Positions 28,449 to 37,451 of a stretch of 64,000 nucleotides of DNA are shown here, one piece after another. Made by a program: the position numbers and the translations under genes. The stretch is from Cellulomonas aerilata. Its GTDB lineage: Bacteria; Actinomycetota; Actinomycetes; Actinomycetales; Cellulomonadaceae. The stretch is from positions 1 to 64,000 of the forward strand of contig NZ_BJYY01000002.1 in assembly GCF_007991755.1 (NCBI RefSeq). Direction: 5' to 3'. The notes beneath the pieces were generated by a model, which had not been told where the DNA came from, did not search any database, and worked only from the letters and a program-made list of their open reading frames with translations. The first letter of the stretch is position 1. The number at the start of each line of letters is the position of its first letter.

Positions 28449-30952
28449 TCGTTGTCACCCCCGGTGGCCGTCGCGCCGGCGGTCTGCCCGCTGTACGCGG
28501 GCCCGGAGCCCTCGGTCCCGGTCTCCCCGACGTCCGGCCACACCCAGTCGCGCACCTCGGGGACGTCCTCCCCGTGCAGGCGGGTGTACTCGCGGGCGTG
28601 GATGCGGGCGTCGACCATCCGCTGCCGCAGGCGCGCGGCCCTGGAGCCGAGGTGCGGGACGCGGTCGATGACGTCGATGACCAGGTGGAAGCGGTCGAGG
28701 TCGTTGAGCATGACCATGTCGAACGGTGTCGTCGTCGTCCCCTCCTCCTTGTACCCGCGCACGTGCAGGTTGGCGTGGCCCGTGCGGCGGTAGGTGAGGC
28801 GGTGGATCAGCCACGGGTAGCCGTGGTAGGCGAACACGACGGGCTTCGTCGTGGTGAACAGGGTGTCGAAGTCGCGGTCGCTGAGCCCGTGCGGGTGCTC
28901 GGCCGCGTCCTGCAGGCGCATGAGGTCGACGACGTTGACGAAGCGGACCCGCAGGTCGGGCAGCTCGCGCTTGAGGATGTCCGCCGCCGCCAGCGCCTCG
29001 AGGGTGGGGACGTCACCGGCGCACGCCAGGACGACGTCGGGGTCGTCGTCCGTGGTCTCCGAGCCGGCCCACTCCCAGATCCCGAGCCCGCGCGTGCAGT
29101 GCGCGACGGCCTCGTCCATCGTGAGGAAGTTCGGGGACGGCTGCTTGCCGGCGACCACCACGTTGACGTAGTCGCGGCTGCGCAGGCAGTGGTCGTAGGT
29201 CGACAGGAGCGTGTTGGCGTCCGGCGGCAGGTAGACGCGGACGATCTCGGCCTTCTTGTTGACGACGTGGTCGATGAACCCCGGGTCCTGGTGGCTGAAG
29301 CCGTTGTGGTCCTGGCGCCAGACGTGGCTCGACAGCAGGTAGTTGAGCGACGCGACCGGCCGCCGCCAGGGGATGTGGCGGGTGACCTTGAGCCACTTGG
29401 CGTGCTGGTTGAACATCGAGTCGATGATGTGGATGAACGCCTCGTAGCAGTTGAACATCCCGTGGCGTCCGGTCAGCAGGTAGCCCTCGAGCCAGCCCTG
29501 GCACTGGTGCTCGGACAGCATCTCCATGACGCGGCCGGCGCGGGCCAGGTGCTCGTCCACCTCCGGGCCGAGGAGCTCGGCGTTCCACTGCTTGTCGGTC
29601 GCCTCGAAGACGGCCTGCAGGCGGTTGGAGGCGGTCTCGTCGGGGCCGAAGATGCGGAAGTTGTCGGGGTTGCGGCGGATGACCTCGGTGAGCCACTGGC
29701 CGAGCACACGGGTGGACTCGCTCATGGACCCGGCGGGTCGCGGCACGTCGACCGCGAACTCGCGGAAGTCCGGCAGGCGCAGGTCCCGCAGCAGCAGGCC
29801 GCCGTTGGTGTGCGGGTTGTCGCTCATCCGCAGCGGTCCGGCCGGTGCCAGGGTCGCCACGTCGGGGTCCAGGGCGCCGTCGGCGGTGAACAGCTCCTCG
29901 GCGCGGTAGGACCGCAGCCAGCCCTCCAGGACCCGCAGGTGCTCCTCGGTGTCCCGTGCGCTGGACAGCGGCACCTGGTGCGAGCGCCAGGAGTTCTCCA
30001 CCTGCTTGCCGTCGATGACCGGCGGGCAGGTCCACCCCTTCGGGGTGCGCAGGACGATCATCGGCCAGCGCGGGCGGCTGTCGTCCCCGGCGGCGGCGCG
30101 CGCCTTGATGTCGGCGATCTCGTCCAGCACCGTGTCCAGCAGCTCGGCGAAGCGGCGGTGCACCGCCGCGTGGTCCTCGCCGTCGAAGCCGCCGCTGAAC
30201 AGGTACGGGTGGTGGCCGTACCCCCGCATGAGGTCGAGCAGCTCGTCCTCGCCGATGCGCGCCAGCAGGGTGGGGTTGGCGATCTTGTACCCGTTGAGGT
30301 GCAGGATCGGCAGCACGACCCCGTCCCTGGTCGGGTCGACGAACTTGTTGGAGTGCCAGCTCGTGGCCAGCGGCCCGGTCTCCGCCTCGCCGTCGCCGAC
30401 GACGGCTGCGACGAGCAGGTCCGGGTTGTCGAAGGCGGCCCCGTACGCGTGCGACAGCACGTAGCCGAGCTCGCCGCCCTCGTGGATGGACCCGGGGGTC
30501 TCCGGCGCGACGTGGCTGGGGATCCCGCCGGGGAAGGAGAACTGCCGGAACAGCCGCCGGATGCCCTCGGCGTCCGTCGTGATGTCGGAGTAGGTCTCCG
30601 AGTACGTGCCGTCCAGGTAGGCGTTGGCCACCAGGCCCGGACCGCCGTGCCCCGGGCCGGTGAGGTAGATGGTCGACTGCCCGCGCTCGGCGATCGTCCG
30701 GTTGAGGTGGGCGTACAGGAAGTTGAGGCCCGGCGTGGTGCCCCAGTGGCCGAGCAGGCGCGGCTTGACGTGCTCGGTCGTCAGCGGCTCGCGCAGCAGG
30801 GGGTTGTCGAGGAGGTAGATCTGCCCCACCGACAGGTAGTTGGCCGCGCGCCACCAGGCGTCGACGCGGGTGAGCGTCTCGTCGCTGAGGGCCTCGTCGG
30901 GTCGTCGGGCCCAGGCCGCAGGTGCTGCCGTACCGGTCGTCTGCGTGCTCAA
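28445..30952 (-). CDS. xfp: Phosphoketolase (xylulose-5-P / fructose-6-P)
   Basis: This TPP enzyme splits xylulose-5-phosphate (and often fructose-6-phosphate) with phosphate into acetyl phosphate plus glyceraldehyde-3-phosphate or erythrose-4-phosphate. The 835-residue product shows [63 protein letters not shown], the TPP motif [25 protein letters not shown] and [17 protein letters not shown]. The start is TTG at 30952: GAGGGG lies 8 bases upstream and homology begins there, while no ATG or GTG is better placed. It heads xfp-pta-ackA, whose genes overlap by 4 bases each. Whether it uses both substrates cannot be told from sequence. Confidence 0.95.
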   Translation of the reverse strand: MSTQTTGTAAPAAWARRPDEALSDETLTRVDAWWRAANYLSVGQIYLLDNPLLREPLTTEHVKPRLLGHWGTTPGLNFLYAHLNRTIAERGQSTIYLTGPGHGGPGLVANAYLDGTYSETYSDITTDAEGIRRLFRQFSFPGGIPSHVAPETPGSIHEGGELGYVLSHAYGAAFDNPDLLVAAVVGDGEAETGPLATSWHSNKFVDPTRDGVVLPILHLNGYKIANPTLLARIGEDELLDLMRGYGHHPYLFSGGFDGEDHAAVHRRFAELLDTVLDEIADIKARAAAGDDSRPRWPMIVLRTPKGWTCPPVIDGKQVENSWRSHQVPLSSARDTEEHLRVLEGWLRSYRAEELFTADGALDPDVATLAPAGPLRMSDNPHTNGGLLLRDLRLPDFREFAVDVPRPAGSMSESTRVLGQWLTEVIRRNPDNFRIFGPDETASNRLQAVFEATDKQWNAELLGPEVDEHLARAGRVMEMLSEHQCQGWLEGYLLTGRHGMFNCYEAFIHIIDSMFNQHAKWLKVTRHIPWRRPVASLNYLLSSHVWRQDHNGFSHQDPGFIDHVVNKKAEIVRVYLPPDANTLLSTYDHCLRSRDYVNVVVAGKQPSPNFLTMDEAVAHCTRGLGIWEWAGSETTDDDPDVVLACAGDVPTLEALAAADILKRELPDLRVRFVNVVDLMRLQDAAEHPHGLSDRDFDTLFTTTKPVVFAYHGYPWLIHRLTYRRTGHANLHVRGYKEEGTTTTPFDMVMLNDLDRFHLVIDVIDRVPHLGSRAARLRQRMVDARIHAREYTRLHGEDVPEVRDWVWPDVGETGTEGSGPAYSGQTAGATATGGDNE

Positions 30953-31112
30953 TCGACACCCCTCGGGGACGTGGCTCGGTCGACGGCACAGGTGGGCCGC
31001 CGGCTTCCGTGCGCCGCTGCCCGTCATTCTCATCACATCCCGTGCGGGCGTGCACCCAGGCCGTCGGGCCGCCGGGACGGGGCGCGGCGGTGCTCCGGGT
31101 AGCGTCGACGGG

Positions 31113-31901
31113 GTGGAGGACCGGGAGCCGACGTCGTTGCTGCGTGCCGCCGTCCGGCCACGCATGCTCGTGCTGCTCGTGGTGCTGCTGGTCGCCGCCG
31201 CGCTCTGCGCGCGGCTGGGCGTGTGGCAGCTGGACCGCGCGCACGTGCGGGCGCAGGCCGGGCAGGCGGCCGGTCAGGAGGCGCCGGGACCCGTCCCGCT
31301 CGACGAGGTGCTGGCGCCGCAGACGACGTTCGACGGCGGCGTCCAGACCCGCCCGGTCACCGCCACCGGGACCTACGAGGCGGACCGGCAGCTCGTGGTG
31401 GAGGGGCGGGTGGTCGACGGGCGTCCGGCGTACCTCGTGCTGACCCCGCTGCGGGTCGACGGGGCGGTGCTGCCCGTCGTCCGCGGCTGGGTGTCCTCGC
31501 CCGACGACGACGCCGCGCTCGCGGTGCCCGACGGCGAGGTGGTGGTGACCGGGTACCTGCGGGCGTCGGAGCAGTCGGGCACGCTCGACCCGGGCGCCGG
31601 CACGACCGACGCGATCAGCTCGGCCCAGCTCGTCAACGTCTGGGGCGGGCCGATCTACTCGGGGTACCTGGCGCTGACGGACGCGCAGCCCGCGCAGCCG
31701 TCCGGCCCCACGCCGCTGCCGCCGCCGGTCGCGGACGAGGGCGGCTGGGACCTGCGGAACCTCGGCTACGCGGCGCAGTGGTGGATCTTCGGGCTGTTCG
31801 CCCTGGGCCTGTGGGTCCGGATGGTGCGGGACGAGGCGCGGGGCGACGTGCAGGACGAGCCGGTCGTCACGACGCCGACGGGCGCCGACGCATCTCCTTG
31901 A
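31113..31901 (+). CDS. SURF1-family cytochrome oxidase biogenesis protein
   Basis: SURF1/Shy1 proteins help insert heme a into aa3-type cytochrome oxidase. The 262-residue protein has the family topology: an N-terminal membrane segment (about residues 16-36, ending [14 protein letters not shown]), an extracytoplasmic domain with [20 protein letters not shown] and VVRGWVS, and a C-terminal membrane segment within [21 protein letters not shown]. The GTG at 31113 has TAGCGT seven bases upstream. Its last 35 bases overlap the end of the antisense arfB gene. No oxidase genes lie in the window. Confidence 0.88.
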   Translation: MEDREPTSLLRAAVRPRMLVLLVVLLVAAALCARLGVWQLDRAHVRAQAGQAAGQEAPGPVPLDEVLAPQTTFDGGVQTRPVTATGTYEADRQLVVEGRVVDGRPAYLVLTPLRVDGAVLPVVRGWVSSPDDDAALAVPDGEVVVTGYLRASEQSGTLDPGAGTTDAISSAQLVNVWGGPIYSGYLALTDAQPAQPSGPTPLPPPVADEGGWDLRNLGYAAQWWIFGLFALGLWVRMVRDEARGDVQDEPVVTTPTGADASP

Positions 31902-32295
31902 CCGCGCGCCGCCGGCGCTCGGTGTCGGCGCGGCGCACGCGGGACGCCCGGCTGGGCCGCGCGGCGCGACGTGGGGGCGGCGAGGGAGCGAGGGCGTCGT
32001 CCAGCGTCGCGACGAGCCGGTCGACCGCCGCCTGCCGGTTGCGCAGCTGGGACCGGTGCTCCGACGCCGCGATGGTCAGGACGCCGCGGACGAGCCGGCC
32101 GCCCAGGCGCCGGACGACGAGCTCGCGCTGCTCCGGCGCGAGCACCGTGGTCGCGGCGACGTCCCAGGACAGCTCGGCGCGGGAGTCGGCGGTGTTCACG
32201 GACTGACCGCCCGGGCCGCTCGACCGGGAGAAGCGCCAGACGAGCTCGTCGTCCGGGACGACGAGCCCACCGCGCAGCGTCACCGGGCCGACCAT
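31867..32295 (-). CDS. arfB: Alternative ribosome-rescue peptidyl-tRNA hydrolase (ArfB/YaeJ)
   Basis: ArfB releases peptides from ribosomes stalled without a stop codon. The 142-residue product has the release-factor GGQ motif in RSSGPGGQSVNTADSRAEL and a short basic C-terminal tail rich in Arg and Lys that would enter the mRNA channel. It lacks the stop-codon recognition domain of RF1/RF2, and its length is that of the family. The ATG at 32295 is preceded by CACCCT six bases upstream. It overlaps the 3' end of the SURF1 gene. Confidence 0.92.
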   Translation of the reverse strand: MVGPVTLRGGLVVPDDELVWRFSRSSGPGGQSVNTADSRAELSWDVAATTVLAPEQRELVVRRLGGRLVRGVLTIAASEHRSQLRNRQAAVDRLVATLDDALAPSPPPRRAARPSRASRVRRADTERRRRAVKEMRRRPSAS

Positions 32296-32341
32296 GGCAC
32301 CAGGGTGACATCCCGGCCGCCGACCGGGCAGGGTCGCCCCC

Positions 32342-33349
32342 ATGCAAATCCTCGTGGTGGGCGGCACCGGCTGGCTCGGTGGGACGGTGGTGCGGGCGGC
32401 GCTGGAGCGCGGCCACGAGGTCGCGGCCCTGAGCCGGGGGCGCAGCGGGCGGCCCGCGGACGGCGTCGTGGCGCTCACCGCGGACCGGGATCACGCCGAG
32501 GACCTGGGTCGTGCGCTCGCGGGACGGCGGTTCGACGCGGTCGTGGACACGTCCGGCTACACGGTCGCGGGTGCCCGCTCGACGGCCGAGCACCTGGCCG
32601 ACGTCGGCGCGTACGCCTACGTCAGCAGCCTCAACGCCTACCGCGACTTCCCGCCGGGCCCGGTCACCGGGACGGACGGCCCGACCTGGGACGAGGAGTC
32701 CGACGAGTACGGGCCGATGAAGGCGGCGTCCGAGCGGGTGCTCGGCGCGGCCCTGGACGGACGGCTGCTGGTCGCCCGCGCGGGCCTGATCATCGGACCG
32801 GGCGACCCGACCGGACGGCTGGGGTGGTGGCTGCGCCGGATGCAGCGCGGCGGGCGGGTCGTGGTGCCCGCCGAGTCGCGCGACGTGCCGGTCGCGTTCG
32901 TCGACGTCCGGGACCTGGCCGGGTGGCTGGTCGGGTCGGTCGAGGCCGGCCGCTCCGGCGCCGTCAACGCGACCGGCGACGCCGGGATGACGACGTACGG
33001 GGGGCTGCTCGACCTGTGCCGCGACGTCGTCGGGGACGACGCCGCGGAGCCGGTGCGGTTCGTCGAGCGGGACGACGCCGCCCTGCTGGCCGCGGGCGTC
33101 CAGGAGTGGACCGACCTGCCGTTCTGGCTGCCGGTCGCCCAGGCCCGGACCCTCTGGCGGGTCGACACCACGACCGCCCGGGCGGCCGGGCTGCCCAGTC
33201 GCCCCGTCGAGAGGTCCGTCAGGGACCTGTGGGCGTGGCTGCGCGAGCGACCGGCCGGCGCCGACGTGGCCGGCGCCGGCCGGGCCCGCCCGCCGGTCGG
33301 TCTGCCGGACGACGTCGAGCGCGCGCTGCTGGGCCCGGCGGGGCGCTGA
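32342..33349 (+). CDS. NAD(P)-binding epimerase/reductase-like protein (extended SDR)
   Basis: The 335-residue protein begins with a dinucleotide-binding motif, VVGGTGWLGGTVV (residues 4-16), followed by FDAVVDTSGYTV, AYVSSLNAYRDF and a short Y-x3-K-like YGPMKAASE. This places it among atypical or extended short-chain dehydrogenases that act on nucleotide sugars or as reductases. VPVAFVDVRDLAGWLV and VNATGDAGMTTYGGLL are also typical. The substrate is unknown. It stands between arfB (antisense) and the ABC exporter genes (antisense), with only six bases between its stop and that of the exporter. Confidence 0.82.
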   Translation: MQILVVGGTGWLGGTVVRAALERGHEVAALSRGRSGRPADGVVALTADRDHAEDLGRALAGRRFDAVVDTSGYTVAGARSTAEHLADVGAYAYVSSLNAYRDFPPGPVTGTDGPTWDEESDEYGPMKAASERVLGAALDGRLLVARAGLIIGPGDPTGRLGWWLRRMQRGGRVVVPAESRDVPVAFVDVRDLAGWLVGSVEAGRSGAVNATGDAGMTTYGGLLDLCRDVVGDDAAEPVRFVERDDAALLAAGVQEWTDLPFWLPVAQARTLWRVDTTTARAAGLPSRPVERSVRDLWAWLRERPAGADVAGAGRARPPVGLPDDVERALLGPAGR

Positions 33350-33355
33350 CCGAGG

Positions 33356-35092
33356 TCACTCCCGCTGCCACGAGCGCCACAGCGCGGCGTAGTCGCCGCC
33401 CGCCGTGACCAGCTCGTCGTGCGCGCCGATCTCGGTGATCCGCCCGGCGTCGACCACTGCGACGCGGTCGGCGTCGTGCGCGGTGTGCAGCCGGTGCGCG
33501 ATCGCGACGACCGTGCGCCCCTCGAGCACCGCGGACAGCGACCGTTCCAGGTGCCGGGCGGCCCGCGGGTCGAGCAGCGACGTCGCCTCGTCCAGCACGA
33601 GGGTGTGCGGGTCCAGCAGCACCAGCCGGGCCAGGGCGAGCTGCTGGGCCTGCGCCGGGGTGAGCGCGGTCCCGCCGGAGCCGACCGGGGTCGCGAGCCC
33701 GTCCGGCAGCGCTCCGACCCAGCCCCAGGCGTCGACCGCCTCCAGCGCCCGGACCAGCTCGGCGTCGTCCGCGCCCACCTTGGCCAGGCGCAGGTTGTCC
33801 GCGATCGTGCCCACGAACACGTGGTGCTCCTGGGTGACCAGGGCGACGTGACCGCGCAGGTCGTCCAGCGGCAGGTCGACCAGCGGGACGCCGCCGACGG
33901 TGACCGTGCCGCCGGTGGGCGGGTGGATGCCGGCGAGCATCCGCCCGAGCGTGGACTTGCCGGCCCCGGACGGGCCGACGACGGCGAGCCGCTCGCCGAC
34001 CCGGAGCTCCAGGTCGATCCCGTGCAGCACGTCGTGGCCCGTGCGGTACGCGTACCGCACGCCGTGGGCCACCACCTGCTCGTGCGCGGGGCGCCGGTCG
34101 CCGGCCGTGCGGTCGGCCGGGACGTCCTGGACGCCGACGATCCGCGCCAGCGCGCTGCCGCCGACCTGGATCTCGTCCAGCCAGAAGATCAGCTCGCCGA
34201 TGACCGGGATGACCTGGACGGCGTACAGGGTCACGGTGGTGACCGCGCCGACCGTCGCGGAGCCGGTGGAGATCAGGTAGGCGCCCCAGATCAGCACCCC
34301 GACGACCGGCATGAGGAACGCGACGTCCACGCCGGGGAACAGGATGGTCCGCAGCGCCAGCGTGTACCGCTCGGCGTCGAACGCCTCGCGCAGGTCCGCG
34401 TCGACGCGCTCGCGGCGGCGCGCACCCAGCCCCAGGGCGTCCACCGTGCGTGCACCCTCGACCGACTCGGTGATCGTCCCGTTGAGCGTGGAGTACGCGG
34501 CGGACTCGCGCAGGTAGGCCGGGGTCGCCCGGCGCAGGTACCAGCGGGTGATCGTCACCAGCAGCGGCGTCCCGGCGAGCAGCCCGAGCGCCACCGCGGG
34601 GTCGGTGAGCGCCGCCGCCACCAGGGTGAGCGCGACCGTGGCGGTGGTCACCAGGAGCCGCGGGACCCCGAACCGGACCGTGTACTGCACGCGGTCGACG
34701 TCGTTGGTCATCCGCGCGACCAGGTCCCCGGTGCCCGCCCGCTCGACGGTGGACAGGGGCAGCCGCGTCACCGTCGCCACGAACTCCTCGCGCAGGCGGG
34801 CGAACACGGTCTCGCCCAGCACCATCGCCTGGCGCCGGGCGAACCGGGTCAGCACCGCCTGGGCGAGGACGGCGACGGTGAGCATCAGCACCGCGCGGTC
34901 GATCCCGCCGCGGGTGGCCGACCCCGTGGTCACCCCGTCGACCAGGCGGCCGAGCAGCCACGGACCGGCCAGCCCGGCGAGCGCCGCGAGGCCGTGCAGC
35001 ACGACGGACACCGTGAGCCCGCCCCGGTACCGGCGCAGCAGCGCCCGGGTGTGGCGGCGCAGGGCCGTCGGGTCAGCGACCGGCAGCTGCAC
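33356..35092 (-). CDS. ABC exporter half-transporter with full ATPase motifs but degenerate signature
   Basis: This 578-residue protein fuses six membrane helices (about 1-310) to an ATPase domain. It has Walker A GPSGAGKST (Lys379), Q-loop VALVTQEHHVFVG, Walker B LVLDEATSLLD and H-loop VVAIAHRL, all intact. The signature expected as LSGGQ is LTPAQ (about 477-481), so it cannot complete a normal ATP site on its partner. The GTG at 35092 is preceded by GAGGAGGAGAG. It begins 20 bases inside the upstream half-transporter gene, so the two form one heterodimer. The exported substrate is unknown. Confidence 0.92.
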   Translation of the reverse strand: MQLPVADPTALRRHTRALLRRYRGGLTVSVVLHGLAALAGLAGPWLLGRLVDGVTTGSATRGGIDRAVLMLTVAVLAQAVLTRFARRQAMVLGETVFARLREEFVATVTRLPLSTVERAGTGDLVARMTNDVDRVQYTVRFGVPRLLVTTATVALTLVAAALTDPAVALGLLAGTPLLVTITRWYLRRATPAYLRESAAYSTLNGTITESVEGARTVDALGLGARRRERVDADLREAFDAERYTLALRTILFPGVDVAFLMPVVGVLIWGAYLISTGSATVGAVTTVTLYAVQVIPVIGELIFWLDEIQVGGSALARIVGVQDVPADRTAGDRRPAHEQVVAHGVRYAYRTGHDVLHGIDLELRVGERLAVVGPSGAGKSTLGRMLAGIHPPTGGTVTVGGVPLVDLPLDDLRGHVALVTQEHHVFVGTIADNLRLAKVGADDAELVRALEAVDAWGWVGALPDGLATPVGSGGTALTPAQAQQLALARLVLLDPHTLVLDEATSLLDPRAARHLERSLSAVLEGRTVVAIAHRLHTAHDADRVAVVDAGRITEIGAHDELVTAGGDYAALWRSWQRE

Positions 35093-36836
35093 GGCTCTCC
35101 TCCTCCTCGTTCTCGGCGGCGGCGCGGGACACGACTGCCCGGTAGGCGGTCGCGGCCTCGTCGTCGCGGTCCATGAGGTCGCGGTGCCGGCCGGTGACCC
35201 GCACGCGTCCGTCCACCACGAGGGCGACCTCGTCGACGACGTCGAGCACGAGCGGGCTGGCCGTCACCACGACGGTGGTCCGGCCGCGGCGCAGGTCGGC
35301 GAGCCGGGTCGCGATGCGGGCCTCGGTGTGGGCGTCGACCGCGCTCGTCGGCTCGACGAGCACCAGGACCTCCGCGTCGGTGAGCAGCGCCCGGGCCAGG
35401 GCGACCCGCTGCCGCTGCCCGCCGGACAGCGACCGGCCCTTCTCGGCGAGCTCACCCTCCAGACCACCGGGCAGTGAGTCCAGGACGTCCCCGGCGTCGG
35501 CCGTGTGCAGCGCCCGGCTCAGGTCGTCCGGTGTCGCGCGGCCACGCACGTCCAGCTCGTCCGCCAGCCGCCCGGTGAACAGGCTCGGGGTCGACTCCGC
35601 GACCACCACGCGCTCGCGGACGTCGGACAGCCGCAGCTCGGACAGCAGCGTGCGACCCCAGCGCACGCCGGCGACGCTCTCGCCGCCGAACCGGCCCAGG
35701 CGCAGCGCCAGCCCGGCCGTCTCGTCCGGGTCCGCGCTGACCAGCGCCAGCATGCGGCCGGGCCGCACCACCAGACCGCTCACCTCGTCGACCAGCGGCT
35801 CACCCGGCTCGACGACGGCGGGCGTCGCGGGGTCCGCGGCGTCCGTGGTGGGCACGCGCAGCACCTGCAGGATCTTGCGGGCGCCCACCGCGGCCCGGGT
35901 GGTGATGCGCAGCGCCTCGGTGGCCGTCCACAGCGGCTCGGTGAGGAACGCGGCGAACCCGTAGAAGGCGACGAGCTGTCCCGGCGTGATGTCGCCGGCC
36001 ACCGCCAGGCGCGCTCCGACCCACACCACCGCGGCCAGGAACAGGCCGGGCAGCAGCGTCTGCAGCGCGTCCAGCAGCGACTGGGTCTGCGCCACCCGCA
36101 CGCCGGTCTCCCGGACGACCCGGGACTGCGCCCGGTAGCGGCCGGCGAAGACGTCCTCACCGCCGATCCCGCGCAGGATCCGCAGCCCCGAGACGGTGTC
36201 CGCACCGAGCGTGGTGAGCCGCCCGGCCGCCTCGCGCTGGGCCGCCTGGCGTCCCTGCAGCGGCTTGACCAGCAGCGACAGCACCGCCACCACCACCGGC
36301 AGGCCGACCAGGACGAGCGCGCCGAGCACGGCGGAGGTGCGCATGAGGACGACGGCGATGGTCGCGTACGCCGCCACCCCGCCCAGGAACCGCGGCGCGA
36401 TCACGTACACCTCGCCGGTGCGCAGCGCGTCGCTCGCGACCGTGGCGACCACCTCGCCGGTGGGCAGCTCGGCGGTCACCGCGTCGCCGGTGCGCGTCAC
36501 GTGGCGGCCGATCAGCTGCGACGAGGTGAACGCCGACCGCAGCCAGTTCTCGACCTCCAGGCGGTGGCCGACCACGTTCGCGAGCACCTGCACCATGCCG
36601 ACGCCGAGCAGCGCGGCGCACCCCGCCAGGAGGGACCGCGACACGCCGTCGTCCAGGCCGCCGTCGACGATCCGCCCGAGCATGTAGGGCAGCAGGGCAC
36701 CGGCGACGTTGCCGGCGACGGCGACCAGCACGGCGGCGAGCGCGATCCCGCGCTGGCGTCGACCGAGCCACCACAGGAAGGCGTGCGGCGAGGTCAGCGG
36801 CGGGGTGCCGGGATCGGCGAGGGGGAGGGGACGCAC
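35073..36836 (-). CDS. ABC exporter half-transporter with a catalytically dead ATPase domain
   Basis: This 587-residue partner has six membrane helices (about 25-320) and an ATPase domain that keeps a perfect signature LSGGQRQRVALARAL (LSGGQ at 470-474). Its Walker A is lost, with SADPDETAG at about 367-375 and no Lys. The Q-loop Gln is replaced (VVVAESTPSLF), the Walker B Asp is Val494 (VLVLVEPTS, followed by Glu495) and the H-loop His is absent (VVVTASPL). It can only lend its signature to the partner's ATP site. The GTG at 36836 has TAGCGT 8 bases upstream. Confidence 0.92.
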   Translation of the reverse strand: MRPLPLADPGTPPLTSPHAFLWWLGRRQRGIALAAVLVAVAGNVAGALLPYMLGRIVDGGLDDGVSRSLLAGCAALLGVGMVQVLANVVGHRLEVENWLRSAFTSSQLIGRHVTRTGDAVTAELPTGEVVATVASDALRTGEVYVIAPRFLGGVAAYATIAVVLMRTSAVLGALVLVGLPVVVAVLSLLVKPLQGRQAAQREAAGRLTTLGADTVSGLRILRGIGGEDVFAGRYRAQSRVVRETGVRVAQTQSLLDALQTLLPGLFLAAVVWVGARLAVAGDITPGQLVAFYGFAAFLTEPLWTATEALRITTRAAVGARKILQVLRVPTTDAADPATPAVVEPGEPLVDEVSGLVVRPGRMLALVSADPDETAGLALRLGRFGGESVAGVRWGRTLLSELRLSDVRERVVVAESTPSLFTGRLADELDVRGRATPDDLSRALHTADAGDVLDSLPGGLEGELAEKGRSLSGGQRQRVALARALLTDAEVLVLVEPTSAVDAHTEARIATRLADLRRGRTTVVVTASPLVLDVVDEVALVVDGRVRVTGRHRDLMDRDDEAATAYRAVVSRAAAENEEEESRAAAGR

Positions 36837-36995
36837 AGGGACCCACGCTAGGCGCAGGGTGGGGCGCCGGCCGAACCGTTTTCCGCGGGTGCGGCCGGGT
36901 CCGCCCGCGGGTTCGGGCCGCACGCCGGTGTGGGGGATGATCGGCGCAGCGACCGGCGCACCTGGCCGGCGACCCGGACGACGACAGGACCGCTC

Positions 36996-37373
36996 GTGAC
37001 CAGCTCCGCCTCCCGCGTGCCCGCGGGCACCGTCCCCTCCGTGCGCGAGCCGCGCAAGGCGCGCGCCGCCCTCTGGCGCTACCGCGTGATGGCGTGGGTG
37101 ACCGGTGTGATGCTGCTGGTCCTGACCGTGGAGATCGTCCTCAAGTACGTCGTGGGGGCGCCGGACAGCGTCCTGCGGTGGATGGAGTGGGTCCCGTTCG
37201 CGCACGGCTGGGTCTACGTCGTCTACCTCGTCACCGTGCTGGACCTCTGGTCGAAGATGCGCTGGGGCTTCGGGCGGCTGGTCGGCATGGTGCTCGCCGG
37301 CGTCGTGCCGGTGCTGTCCTTCGTGGTCGAGCGGCGCGTGCACGCCGACGCCGAGGCGCGCCTGGGCCGCTGA
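36996..37373 (+). CDS. DUF3817-family small membrane protein
   Basis: The 125-residue protein has three predicted membrane segments (about residues 35-57, 65-87 and 93-113). Family features are RYRVMAWVTGVMLLVLTVEIVLKY, split here into the first helix, and FAHGWVYVVYLVTVLDLWSK. This matches DUF3817, a family of unknown function common in actinobacteria, where it also occurs near guaA. The GTG at 36996 leads into the first helix after about 30 cytoplasmic residues. It is divergent from the ABC exporter. Confidence 0.82.
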   Translation: MTSSASRVPAGTVPSVREPRKARAALWRYRVMAWVTGVMLLVLTVEIVLKYVVGAPDSVLRWMEWVPFAHGWVYVVYLVTVLDLWSKMRWGFGRLVGMVLAGVVPVLSFVVERRVHADAEARLGR

Positions 37374-37439
37374 CGGCGTGACGTCGCGGGAGCAGACTCC
37401 GCTGCTCGGCCGCCGCACGAGCCGGCACGCACCGGCTAC

Positions 37440-37445
37440 TACCCT
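37440..37445 (+). promoter_or_regulatory. Candidate -10 box of guaA
   Basis: TACCCT ends 6 bases before the guaA GTG, with no ribosome-binding site. The transcript is probably leaderless. Confidence 0.5.
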
Positions 37446-37451
37446 GGGGCC

